Source of the DNA: Sulfitobacter indolifex
GTDB taxonomy: Bacteria; Pseudomonadota; Alphaproteobacteria; Rhodobacterales; Rhodobacteraceae
Direction of reading: 5' to 3'
DNA length: 64,000 nucleotides
Assembly: GCF_022788655.1 (NCBI RefSeq)
Contig: NZ_CP084954.1
Span: 136,720 to 200,719, forward strand
Shown: piece by piece, positions 26,000 through 34,073 of the stretch
Numbering within the stretch: the first letter of the stretch is position 1
Layout: every line of letters starts with the position of its first letter
The notes under the pieces: generated by a model
What the model was told of the DNA's origin: nothing
The model's database searches: none
The model's input: only the letters and a program-made list of their open reading frames with translations
Made by a program: the position numbers and the translations under genes

Positions 26000-27340
26000 A
26001 TGGCTGACACCTCTGAACGCTTGTCTCTTCCCTATTTGATGCCAGCACAGGCGCAGAAACACGTAACCCATAACGAGGCACTGCAACGGCTCGACCTTTT
26101 GGTGCAGCTTGCGGTTGAGAGCTTTGACGCCAACACCCCGCCGTCATTGCCACAGGCGGGGGAGGTCCATGCGCTTGGCAGTTCGCCGACGGCGGCTTGG
26201 GCAGGCCATGCAGACGAACTCGCCGCTTGGATTGAGGGGAACTGGCACTTCGTCGTGCCACAGGAGGGATGGCAGGCGCTCGATAAATCTAGCGGCGCTT
26301 TGCGGCGGCGTGCGGCAGATGCCTGGGTTGAGGTTTCAGTCCCCGATCTGACTGACCTGCCCGGCGTGGGGATCAACGCGGGCCACAACAGCGGCAACCG
26401 CCTGACAGTCTCCTCTCCGGCAACATTGCTGAACCATGAGGGGGCGGGGCATCAGCTAAAGCTTAACAAGGCTGGCACGGGCGATACCGCAAGTCTGCTG
26501 TTCCAGACCGATTGGTCAGGCCGGGCCGAAATGGGCACAGCGGGGGCGGATGATTTCTCAATCAAAGTAAGTGCAGATGGCAGCACATGGACCACGGCGC
26601 TTGCCTTTGATGCGGCGACGGGGATGGCCTCGGGCATGGCGCTTACCCAAAGCACCGAAGATACGACGGTGGGCCGATTGCTTCGCGTGGGCGATTTCGG
26701 CATCGGGGCGGATGCGGGGCCGGTCGTGACCGACCTCGACGCGCATCTGCTGTCGGGCAGCTATTCAAGCTATGGCGGCGCCCATGCGCAGGCACCCGCG
26801 GGCGCCAATCCCTTTTCCACGCTGGATGGGGTCTTTGGCCTTCTCTGCGGTAACAGCACCCTGGGGGACCAAAACGCGTATATTTGGCAGATTGCGATTG
26901 GCCTCGACACGCCGGGGTTGGCGTTTCGCGTGCGGGCAAGTGGGGCATGGGGCAGTTGGCAAAGGCTGTGGTCCGGGGCAAACACGACCGTCGATGCCAA
27001 CGGCTTCGTCAAAGAAGCGAGTCCGATCGTGCGGCTGTTTTGCGGTACCTGCGAGGAGCCAGCGGTGCCCCTAAACGCGCAGTTTGAGCGACAAGCGCTT
27101 GGGCAATATACCCTAACGAATGTGCCGCCCCTCGCCTCGAAGGGGTGGCAGATTGAGGTGCCGCAGGATGCGAATGGCAATCGGTTGGTCTATGTCGACT
27201 GCACCTATGACGCGGCGAACGGCGCGCTGCATGTTCGGACCAGCAAGGTGATTTGGCAGGACAGTTGGGCCGCCGGTGAGCCTTGTGACATCCCCGAAGG
27301 CCGCTGGGTCGATTTGCGCTTTGGCATGCCCACGCGCTGA
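26000..27340 (+). CDS. DUF2793 protein, tail-fibre-like
   Basis: A 446-residue protein. Residues about 8-95 (SLPYLMPAQAQKHVTHNEAL, then EVHALGSSPTAAWAGHADEL) match the DUF2793 family, which I recall from phage tail or gene-transfer-agent proteins of Rhodobacterales. A later segment, AFRVRASGAWGSWQRLW, resembles the pyocin-knob repeats of phage tail fibres. No signal peptide is seen. The ATG at 26000 follows AGAACCCCC; an upstream extension reaches into ureG and is rejected. It stands alone, closed by a strong terminator, with no capsid or terminase genes near, so it may be a stray GTA or prophage adhesion gene. The function is not known. Confidence 0.75.
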   Translation: MADTSERLSLPYLMPAQAQKHVTHNEALQRLDLLVQLAVESFDANTPPSLPQAGEVHALGSSPTAAWAGHADELAAWIEGNWHFVVPQEGWQALDKSSGALRRRAADAWVEVSVPDLTDLPGVGINAGHNSGNRLTVSSPATLLNHEGAGHQLKLNKAGTGDTASLLFQTDWSGRAEMGTAGADDFSIKVSADGSTWTTALAFDAATGMASGMALTQSTEDTTVGRLLRVGDFGIGADAGPVVTDLDAHLLSGSYSSYGGAHAQAPAGANPFSTLDGVFGLLCGNSTLGDQNAYIWQIAIGLDTPGLAFRVRASGAWGSWQRLWSGANTTVDANGFVKEASPIVRLFCGTCEEPAVPLNAQFERQALGQYTLTNVPPLASKGWQIEVPQDANGNRLVYVDCTYDAANGALHVRTSKVIWQDSWAAGEPCDIPEGRWVDLRFGMPTR

Positions 27341-27349
27341 TCGCGTGCC

Positions 27350-27379
27350 CCCGGCCCGCTGCAAGCTCAGCGGGCCGGG
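27350..27379. terminator. Strong bidirectional terminator
   Basis: CCCGGCCCGCTG (27350-27361) and CAGCGGGCCGGG (27368-27379) make a perfect 12-bp GC-rich stem with a 6-base loop, between the convergent DUF2793 and dehydratase genes. Confidence 0.85.
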
Positions 27380-27385
27380 AAACGT

Positions 27386-28348
27386 TTAGATAATCCCACG
27401 CAACTGATTGACCTCATAGTTTCCCCCGCAAAGCAAAACGGCAGAGGTCTGGCCCGCGTATTTCTCGGGGTCCGCCAAATAGGCGGCCAGTGCTAAGGCA
27501 GCGGCGCCTTCGACCAGCATATTTTCATCCCAAGCCAGTACTTTTAGCGCAGCGGCGATTTGATCTTCGTCGCAATGCACGATCTCGTCGATCACCTCGC
27601 TCGCCATCGGCAGGGTAAGCGAGTCTGCGTCGACCCCGCCTGCCACGCCATCGGCCAATGTATCAAGATGCTCTGTCTCGACAATTTTGCCCGCTTTGAT
27701 TGAGGCCGCTAATGCGCAGCTGTTCGTCGCACTGACACCGATGACGCGGGTCTGGGGCGAAAATTCTTTGATTACCGACCCCATGCCCGAGATCAGACCG
27801 CCACCGCCCATCGAGATAAAGACGTTGTCGACCCCATCAATCTGATCAAGCAGTTCCAGCGCGGCAGTGCCTTGTCCGGCAATCACTTCGGCGTCGTTAT
27901 ATGGCGAGATGTAGGTATAGCCTTCGGCCTCGGCCAACTGCTGTGCGTGCAGTTCCGAGATAGACGCATCAGCACCGTGGATCACGACCTTAGTGCCAAA
28001 ACCTTCGATGGTTTTGCGTTTCTTGGCGACCACCGTTTCAGGCAGCACGACGATCAACTCATGCCCCGTTGTCTGCGCGGCAAGCGAGCAGGCGATACCG
28101 TGGTTGCCCGACGATGCGGTGATGACCGGACGGTCGAACGGCACAGTGGTCAGCTTGGCACTGGCCCCGCGCAGTTTGAAGGATCCGGTGTGCTGGAAGT
28201 TCTCAGTTTTGTAGAAAAGCCGCGCCCCCTCTGCCAGCGGCAAGCGCGAGGCGATGACCGGCGTGCGGTAGATTGCGCCTGCGATCTTGCGGTGAACCGC
28301 GCAGGAACGCGCGGCGGATTGGGAGATCAGGTCAGAGACAGGGGACAT
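27386..28348 (-). CDS. eutB: EutB-like serine/threonine dehydratase
   Basis: A 320-residue fold-type II PLP enzyme. TGSFKLRGASAK carries the PLP lysine, ASSGNHG binds the substrate carboxylate, and MGGGGLISG is the phosphate loop. The family deaminates beta-hydroxy amino acids such as threonine, serine or 3-hydroxyaspartate. The pairing with an ornithine-cyclodeaminase-like gene is that of eutB/eutC in hydroxyectoine breakdown, where the pair removes the hydroxyl group from a diaminobutyrate intermediate. No ectoine transporter or hydrolase lies near, so another hydroxy amino acid is possible. ATG 28348 is chosen; 28360 is an equal alternative. It follows eutC by 16 bp. Confidence 0.85.
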   Translation of the reverse strand: MSPVSDLISQSAARSCAVHRKIAGAIYRTPVIASRLPLAEGARLFYKTENFQHTGSFKLRGASAKLTTVPFDRPVITASSGNHGIACSLAAQTTGHELIVVLPETVVAKKRKTIEGFGTKVVIHGADASISELHAQQLAEAEGYTYISPYNDAEVIAGQGTAALELLDQIDGVDNVFISMGGGGLISGMGSVIKEFSPQTRVIGVSATNSCALAASIKAGKIVETEHLDTLADGVAGGVDADSLTLPMASEVIDEIVHCDEDQIAAALKVLAWDENMLVEGAAALALAAYLADPEKYAGQTSAVLLCGGNYEVNQLRGII

Positions 28349-28364
28349 GGCAGTTTCCATCAGA

Positions 28365-29324
28365 TTAAGTGAGATCGGGGTGGGCGGCGTGAAGCACAGC
28401 GAGCGAAATCGCGGCATCCTGAACCGCAAGGCCCGTGAGGTCGGCGATGGTGATCTGCGCCTCATCGGCCCGGCCTGGATGCGCGCCAGATAGGACTGAT
28501 CCTAGCGCCGCCACATCCTCCGCGATCCCGGCTTCAGCCTCCGCCGTGGCGAATTCACCATGATGCAGCGACTGCGCAGCCAGGTCACAAACCAACAGGT
28601 CAGCCGAAGTCACAAGGTCCGTCGCCAGTTCTTGCTTGCCGGGACTGTCCGCTCCGACGGCAGTGATATGGGTGCCGGGCGCGATCCAGTTGCGTGCGAT
28701 GAGCGGGGTCTTCGCAGGTGTTGTGGTGATGATAACCTGCGCCGCGCGGCAGGCGGTTTCGAGGTCGGGGGCGACGGTGGCGTTTAGACCCTCGGCTCCG
28801 AGGTCTCCTGCGGCCGCCTCTGCCTTGGCCGCATCGCGCCCCCAGGTGGTAAAGGTCAGCTTCCGCTCGGGCAGCAGCGCCTGCAGGCACCGCGCTTGGA
28901 AACGGCATTGCAGCCCGGTGCCGACGATCAGCACCCGCTCAAACCCGTCAACGCCAAGCGCACGACTGGCAAGCGCCCCGCCCAGCCCAGTGCGCATATC
29001 GGTCAGCCAGCCTTCATCCCGCAGGATCGCCAGCGGCGCGCCAGTGGTGGCTGAGAACATCAGGTTAAGGCCGTTTGAACTAGGCAGCCCCTTAGCGGGA
29101 TTGTCGTAAAAGCCGGTGGCGACCTTGATGACAAACCCTTCGGTCCCGAGCACATGGCCCGTTTTTACGTGGCAATCCCCATTGGCCGCGTCAAAGCCCA
29201 GATAGGTCACTGGCGGCGCCTGCACCCGGCCCTCAGCAGAGGCGATATAGGCGATTTCAATGGCCTGCGCCGCCGCCGTCAGATCGAAACGCGCTTTGAT
29301 TTGGCTTTTGTTGAGGTCGATCAT
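28365..29324 (-). CDS. eutC: EutC-like ornithine cyclodeaminase / imino acid reductase
   Basis: A 319-residue member of the ornithine cyclodeaminase / mu-crystallin family. VLIVGTGLQCRFQARCLQAL is the NAD(P) site, and HITAVGADSPGKQELATDL is strongly conserved. Many members are imino acid reductases or amino acid dehydrogenases rather than cyclodeaminases. With the dehydratase it would form a two-step dehydration-reduction module. The ATG at 29324 is preceded by AAAGGGAG; a longer frame is rejected on that basis. It is divergent from a PAS-HTH regulator, with an AT-rich palindrome in the gap. The symbol follows the hydroxyectoine gene pair; orthology is not proven. Confidence 0.83.
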   Translation of the reverse strand: MIDLNKSQIKARFDLTAAAQAIEIAYIASAEGRVQAPPVTYLGFDAANGDCHVKTGHVLGTEGFVIKVATGFYDNPAKGLPSSNGLNLMFSATTGAPLAILRDEGWLTDMRTGLGGALASRALGVDGFERVLIVGTGLQCRFQARCLQALLPERKLTFTTWGRDAAKAEAAAGDLGAEGLNATVAPDLETACRAAQVIITTTPAKTPLIARNWIAPGTHITAVGADSPGKQELATDLVTSADLLVCDLAAQSLHHGEFATAEAEAGIAEDVAALGSVLSGAHPGRADEAQITIADLTGLAVQDAAISLAVLHAAHPDLT

Positions 29325-29377
29325 ACGCGGCTCCCTTTGGATCTCTGCCAATATCGGTTGACCCGATTTCTGGATCG

Positions 29378-29396
29378 AATTATCTAATTTATAATT
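29378..29396. promoter_or_regulatory. AT-rich palindrome in divergent promoter
   Basis: AATTAT-CTAATTT-ATAATT is an inverted repeat with 6-bp arms between eutC (start 29324) and the PAS-HTH regulator gene (start 29425). It is the best candidate operator for that regulator. Confidence 0.45.
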
Positions 29397-29424
29397 TCCT
29401 GTCAATCATTGGAACGCCCCGCCG

Positions 29425-30045
29425 ATGCCCGAGCCGACCTTCGACAATGCCTGTGCCACGGCAGATGCCATCGCCTGTCTCTTCGGCCCGCGGGTTGAGG
29501 TTGTGGTCCATGACCTGACGGCCGAGCGTATTGCACATATCGCCAATCCGATGTCGCAACGCAGTATTGGCGATCCGTCGAACATGCATGAGATTGACCT
29601 TGGCGAAGCCCCGGTGATCGGCCCCTATGAGAAGGTGAACTGGGACGGCTCTACCTTACGCTCGATCAGCATTCTGCAACGGCGCGCGGATGGCACGGCG
29701 GCCTATGTGATCTGCATCAACCACGATCAGGCCGATCTGCTGGCGCTGCGCCGAGTGGCTGATGCACTTGGCCCCGCGCCTCTGGAAAACGTTGAGCCGC
29801 AGGTGCTGCTGCGCAATGACTGGCACGATCGGCTCAACAGTTATGCCAGCGCATGGTGCCGCGACCGGGGGGTGCGGATTGACGCCCTCGGGCGTGATGA
29901 TCGGCGCGCGTTGATCGGTGATCTGTCGGCCTCCGGCGCCTTGGCCGAACGCCATGCCGCCGCCTATGTGGCGCGGATGGTGGGGGTGAGCCGGGCGACG
30001 ATCTATAACGACCTGAAGGCGCGCCAAGACGGAGACGCGGAATGA
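29425..30045 (+). CDS. PAS-HTH regulator (YheO/DauR-like)
   Basis: A 206-residue regulator. An N-terminal PAS-like YheO domain (about residues 5-115, with LFGPRVEVVVHDLTAERIAH) is followed by a C-terminal helix-turn-helix, YVARMVGVSRATIYNDLKA. DauR of Pseudomonas, from this family, controls D-arginine breakdown genes that include an ornithine-cyclodeaminase-like reductase, so the pairing with the EutC-like gene here is meaningful. It probably represses the divergent eutC-eutB operon through the palindrome at 29378. Its stop overlaps the ArgE-like gene (ATGA), so both are co-transcribed. Confidence 0.83.
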   Translation: MPEPTFDNACATADAIACLFGPRVEVVVHDLTAERIAHIANPMSQRSIGDPSNMHEIDLGEAPVIGPYEKVNWDGSTLRSISILQRRADGTAAYVICINHDQADLLALRRVADALGPAPLENVEPQVLLRNDWHDRLNSYASAWCRDRGVRIDALGRDDRRALIGDLSASGALAERHAAAYVARMVGVSRATIYNDLKARQDGDAE

Positions 30046-31193
30046 CCAATATCTCACAGGCGCTTGTACTATTGGAGAAGTTGATCGCCTTCCCCACGGT
30101 GTCGCACCGCTCTAACCGTTCACTGGTTGCTTTCGTCTCAGACTACCTAAGCAGGCTGGGGGTGGCGCATCATATTTTTCCCGACGAGACGGGTGAGAAA
30201 GAGGGGCTGATCGCACATATTGGGCCGCAGGTGGAAGGCGCGGTGATCCTATCGGGCCATACCGATGTCGTGCCGACCGAGGGTCAATCTTGGCGGCACG
30301 ATCCGTGGACGCTGACGCTGGAGGACGGGCGTTTTTACGGGCGCGGCACCTGTGACATGAAAGGCTTCGTCGCGTTGGTTCTGGCTGCCGTCCCACAAAT
30401 GCTGGCGCAGCCCTTGGTCCGCCCCATCCAATTGGCGTTTTCCTATGATGAGGAACCCGGCTGCCTCGGCACCCTACCCTTGATCGACGCGTTGGCACGG
30501 CAGTTCCCGCGCGCTGAAAGCGTGATCGTGGGCGAGCCGACGCAGATGAAAGTGGTGACCGGTCATAAGGGCGGGATCGGCATCAAAACCACCCTGCGCG
30601 GGTTGGCGGCGCATAGCTCGAACCCCGGGCAAGGGGTCTCGGCCATTGCTCATGCGCTGCCGCTGATCGACTGGCATGAACGGCAGATGATGCAGCAGGC
30701 GGCGAGCGCGAGGCCGAGCGGTTTCGACCCCGCCTTTACAACGCTTCAGGTGGGCACTCTGCACGGCGGAACGGCACTAAATACAGTGCCCGACGCGTGC
30801 GTCTTTGAGAGCGACATCCGCTATGTGCCGCCCCAGACCGCTGACGATTGGATCGCTGCCTACCGGGCCGAGGCTGCCAAGGTCGAAGCTGCGATGCAGG
30901 CCCGCCACCCTGAGGCCAGCGTAACGCTGAGCGATATCGACATCGCCCCCGCACTGGCCCCCGAACCCGGCAATGCCGCCGAACAATTGGCACGGCGGCT
31001 GACCGGCGACAACTCCGACACCCTCGTCGCCTATCAGACCGAGGCCGGGCATTTTCAGGGCGCGGGCTATGCCACTGTGGTCTGCGGACCGGGCAGCATC
31101 ACGCAGGCCCATCAAGCGGATGAATATATCACCGCCGATGAGCTGCGCCGTGGGGCCGATTTTCTGTCAAAGCTGATCGACAGTCTCTGCTAA
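30042..31193 (+). CDS. ArgE-like M20 deacetylase
   Basis: A 383-residue metallohydrolase of the M20 family, close to acetylornithine deacetylase. Metal ligands fall in LSGHTDVVPT, RGTCDMKGF and GEPTQMKVV; the general-base glutamate is in YDEEPGCLG, and EAGHFQGAG is near the C-terminus. Such enzymes remove acyl groups from N-acyl amino acids in the cytoplasm. It is co-transcribed with the PAS-HTH regulator, and its last 27 bp overlap the end of the convergent aminotransferase gene. Next to eutB/eutC, an N-acetyl-diamino-acid substrate is plausible, as in ectoine pathways, but this is inferred. Confidence 0.87.
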   Translation: MTNISQALVLLEKLIAFPTVSHRSNRSLVAFVSDYLSRLGVAHHIFPDETGEKEGLIAHIGPQVEGAVILSGHTDVVPTEGQSWRHDPWTLTLEDGRFYGRGTCDMKGFVALVLAAVPQMLAQPLVRPIQLAFSYDEEPGCLGTLPLIDALARQFPRAESVIVGEPTQMKVVTGHKGGIGIKTTLRGLAAHSSNPGQGVSAIAHALPLIDWHERQMMQQAASARPSGFDPAFTTLQVGTLHGGTALNTVPDACVFESDIRYVPPQTADDWIAAYRAEAAKVEAAMQARHPEASVTLSDIDIAPALAPEPGNAAEQLARRLTGDNSDTLVAYQTEAGHFQGAGYATVVCGPGSITQAHQADEYITADELRRGADFLSKLIDSLC

Positions 31194-32318
31194 GCTGACG
31201 CCTTGCCGCGCAAGGAAGGCCGAGACGCGTTCCAATCCGGCGCACAGATCCGCCGTGGGGTTGGCATAGCCGATGCGCAGCCAGCCCTCCATGTCCATCG
31301 CGCTGCCGGGGGTAAAGAGCACGCCCTCCTCCTCCAGCAACCGGGTGCAGAAATCGCGCGAGGGCAGCGGCAGGTCGTATTTTACCAGCGCGGTCGTGCC
31401 GGACTTGGGCCTGACCCAAGAAATCAGCGGCTCAGCCTCGACCCAGTCAGACAGGATCGCGAGGTTCTCGCGGGTGATGCGATGTGCACGCTCAAGGATT
31501 TGCCCGCGGTTCTCCAGCGCGAGGGCCGAGAAATACTCATCAATCCGGCCCACCGAAATGGTGTTATAATCGCGGTGGATCATGATGCGCTCCAGCAAGT
31601 CGCGCGGCCCGACAACCCAGCCGACCCGCAGCCCGGCAAGTGAATAGGCTTTGGACATGCCTGCCGTGCTGATGCCCTTATCGTAGAGGTCGCAGATCGA
31701 CGCGGTATAGCCGTCGCCCGCCTGATCCGTCCCGCGATAAACCTCATCGCACAGCACCCAAGCATCACTGCCGCGCGCAATCTCCGCGATCTCAGAGAGC
31801 ATCTCGCGGTTCATCAACGCGCCGGTTGGGTTATTGGGGTTGTTGGTCGCGATCATCCGCGTATCGGGGCGCATCATGGCGCGCAATTCGTTAAGATCGG
31901 GGAGGAAGCCGTTCTCTTCGCGCAGGTGCAACAGCTCAACCTCGGCGCCAATGCTTTCGGGGATGGAGTAATGCTGCTGATAGGTCGGCACGATGGCGAT
32001 GATATGGTCGCCACGGCCAACAAGCGTCTGATGCACCAGCGAATTCGCCCCGATGGTACCATGGGTCGTCAGCACATTGTCGCGGGCCTGAGCCTCGTAA
32101 AGCCCCGCCACCGCGTCGCGCAGCCGGTCGGACCCCTCAATCGCGCCGTATCCCATCCGCATCTCGCGCAGCTCGCCCAAAACGCTATTGTCGACGCCCG
32201 CGATGTCGATCAAGTCGCCCAGCGTGATCGACTCCACGCAGGTTTCGGCAAGGTTGTAGCGGCAGTGGTTCTCTAATTCGTTCATCCACATTTCAACGCC
32301 GAAGGTTTTGATGTCCAT
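31167..32318 (-). CDS. Class I/II aminotransferase
   Basis: A 383-residue fold-type I PLP enzyme. GMSKAYSLAGLRVGW contains the Schiff-base lysine, NNPNNPTGALM the substrate-contact asparagine, and VLCDEVYRG the pyridine-contact aspartate and tyrosine. It transfers amino groups between an amino acid and a 2-keto acid; specificity cannot be read from sequence, though relatives act on aspartate, arginine-derived or hydroxylated amino acids. Its 3' end overlaps the convergent argE-like gene by 27 bp. The serine hydrolase gene lies upstream by 19 bp on the same strand, suggesting a two-gene operon. Confidence 0.87.
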   Translation of the reverse strand: MDIKTFGVEMWMNELENHCRYNLAETCVESITLGDLIDIAGVDNSVLGELREMRMGYGAIEGSDRLRDAVAGLYEAQARDNVLTTHGTIGANSLVHQTLVGRGDHIIAIVPTYQQHYSIPESIGAEVELLHLREENGFLPDLNELRAMMRPDTRMIATNNPNNPTGALMNREMLSEIAEIARGSDAWVLCDEVYRGTDQAGDGYTASICDLYDKGISTAGMSKAYSLAGLRVGWVVGPRDLLERIMIHRDYNTISVGRIDEYFSALALENRGQILERAHRITRENLAILSDWVEAEPLISWVRPKSGTTALVKYDLPLPSRDFCTRLLEEEGVLFTPGSAMDMEGWLRIGYANPTADLCAGLERVSAFLARQGVSLAETVDQL

Positions 32319-32337
32319 CGTGTAGTCCTCTCGATTA

Positions 32338-33420
32338 TCAGCTGCGGGCCGGGCCGCTTAATGCCGCCATCAGCAGCTCCAGAAACTTGGGCGCCTGCGG
32401 CGGAGCGAGCCAGCGCATGACGGCCACGATCTCTTGCTCCGGTGCGATCCAGATCGTATGCCCGCCCGCGCCCTGTGCGCTAAAGGCAGTCGCAGGCAGC
32501 GCCGGGTTGGCATCCTGCCCCCGGTTCAGCCACCATAGAAAGCCGTAGTTGTCGAGGGTCGGCGTGGGCGTCAGGGACTGCTGCATCCAATCTTGGGGCA
32601 GAATCTGTTCGTCGCCCCATCTGCCATTCTGACTGATGAACTGGCCGAACTTCGCATGATCATCCGCACCGATGAAAAGCCCGCCACCCCAGTGCCCGCC
32701 GCCGGTGACCGACTGCATCCGCGTGCCGTCAATCTCGACCCAAGAGGTCGAGTACCCCTCCCACCGCCAGTCGCCGGACGCGCCAATCGGATCCATGATC
32801 CGTTCGCGCAGCACCTCAGGCAAGGGGCGGCCAAAACGGCACAGCAGTGCATAGGCCAGCGCGTTCACCCGCACGTCGTTGTATTCGTAATAGCTCCCCG
32901 GCGCGCCGACGTCGCGCAACTGCCCCTTGCGGCTGTTGTCTGCGCCAACGCCAATTTGGCGATAGTGGTCGACCTGATCGTCCTTGCCAAAAATCTCACC
33001 GCGCCATTCGCTGTTCATCTGCAGCATGTGCCGCCACGTGATGCGCCCGTTGTGATCGCCCGCGAAATGTGGGCCCGAAAGGCTTTCCCCCACCGGCGCG
33101 TCGAGGTCATCAATCAACCCGTCCTTCACGGCCAATCCGGCCAGCACCGAAAGATAGCTTTTGGCAATCGAGAACGTCATGTCGGTTCGCGTGGTATCGC
33201 CCCAATTGGCCACCCGTTCGCCGCGGTGCAGGATCACCCCCGCAGGCCCGCCGCGCGGTGCGACGGGGCCGACGATCTCGGTCCAAGGGCCGCTCTCATT
33301 CCACTCTCGGTTCCCGACATAGGCACCATCGGGGTAGTACATCTCGCGCGGCCATGCGGTCTCATGGGCGAGGGCGTGATCAACAGCGGCCTGCAAGGCG
33401 GGGGTGGCGGCGAAGGTCAT
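32338..33420 (-). CDS. Serine hydrolase (beta-lactamase/class C PBP family)
   Basis: A 360-residue protein with the SxxK nucleophile motif in MTFSIAKSYLSV and the YxN motif in YYEYNDVRVN; a late GAGGHTIWIAP fits the third box. No signal peptide is visible, so it is probably a cytoplasmic esterase or amidase and not an antibiotic-resistance lactamase. GAGGAG lies 6 bp before the ATG at 33420, which settles the start against a longer frame from 33495. It is co-directional with the aminotransferase gene, so hydrolysis of an amide or ester that releases an amino acid is a possible role. Confidence 0.83.
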   Translation of the reverse strand: MTFAATPALQAAVDHALAHETAWPREMYYPDGAYVGNREWNESGPWTEIVGPVAPRGGPAGVILHRGERVANWGDTTRTDMTFSIAKSYLSVLAGLAVKDGLIDDLDAPVGESLSGPHFAGDHNGRITWRHMLQMNSEWRGEIFGKDDQVDHYRQIGVGADNSRKGQLRDVGAPGSYYEYNDVRVNALAYALLCRFGRPLPEVLRERIMDPIGASGDWRWEGYSTSWVEIDGTRMQSVTGGGHWGGGLFIGADDHAKFGQFISQNGRWGDEQILPQDWMQQSLTPTPTLDNYGFLWWLNRGQDANPALPATAFSAQGAGGHTIWIAPEQEIVAVMRWLAPPQAPKFLELLMAALSGPARS

Positions 33421-33499
33421 TTGGCTCTCCTCGGGTTGAGGCGAACTCTTTCCAAGGGGGCGGGGATTGTAAACCGCAAAGACCTCTTCTTTCATGGGT

Positions 33500-33979
33500 T
33501 TACCTGGTTATAACGGGAAAGACCTGACTGCGTTTGACGATGCCATAGACAAAGCTGGTGTCGATCGAGCCAATCCCGCCGATGGGATGCAACCTTGCAC
33601 GGACGAAGCGTTCGTAATCCTCAAGATCGCTGACCACGACCCGCAGCAGATAATCCGACAACCCACTCATCACGAAGCATTCCAACACCTCGGGGATCGC
33701 TTTGATTTGGCTCTCGAAGCGCTGCACCGTCGCCTCGTCATGGCCGTCAAGCGTGACACGCACCATCACTGTGACCGGCAGCCCGTAGGCCTTAGCGTCG
33801 ACCTCCACACTATAGCCTCGGATCGCCCCGCTCTTTTCCAAAGCGCGCAAGCGCCGAAGGCAGGGCGAGGGCGAGAGGTGCACCTCCTCCGCGAGGTCGA
33901 GGTTGGTCATCCGACCATTGCGCTGGAGGGCGCGAATGATCTTGCGATCTGTGGCGTCTAATTGGGGTATCTGGGGCAT
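33500..33979 (-). CDS. mdeR: Lrp/AsnC-family regulator, MdeR-like
   Basis: A 159-residue Lrp/AsnC regulator. The N-terminal helix-turn-helix (about residues 8-60) includes LDATDRKIIRALQRNGRMTN and LAEEVHLSPSPCLRRLRALE; the C-terminal RAM domain binds amino acids. It is divergent from a methionine gamma-lyase gene and thus matches mdeR of the Pseudomonas putida mdeRAB cluster, where it activates mdeAB in response to methionine. The inverted repeat at 34021 is in the shared gap. The symbol is by synteny. Confidence 0.85.
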   Translation of the reverse strand: MPQIPQLDATDRKIIRALQRNGRMTNLDLAEEVHLSPSPCLRRLRALEKSGAIRGYSVEVDAKAYGLPVTVMVRVTLDGHDEATVQRFESQIKAIPEVLECFVMSGLSDYLLRVVVSDLEDYERFVRARLHPIGGIGSIDTSFVYGIVKRSQVFPVITR

Positions 33980-34020
33980 AATATGCCAAACCTCCTAATT
34001 CTAGTGGATATAATAGCAAC

Positions 34021-34042
34021 CTAATGCCAATACGACCATTAG
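34021..34042. promoter_or_regulatory. Inverted repeat between mdeR and mdeA
   Basis: CTAATG (34021-34026) and CATTAG (34037-34042) are perfect 6-bp arms with a 10-base spacer, 32 bp before the mdeA start. It is a candidate site for the Lrp-type regulator. Confidence 0.4.
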
Positions 34043-34073
34043 ATAATGCCCCAACAACTTTGAGGGGCACCCC

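Noticed and set aside
32593..33513. 306-codon plus-strand frame over the serine hydrolase gene
   Set aside because: Antisense shadow; the minus-strand gene has SxxK and YxN motifs and a strong ribosome-binding site.
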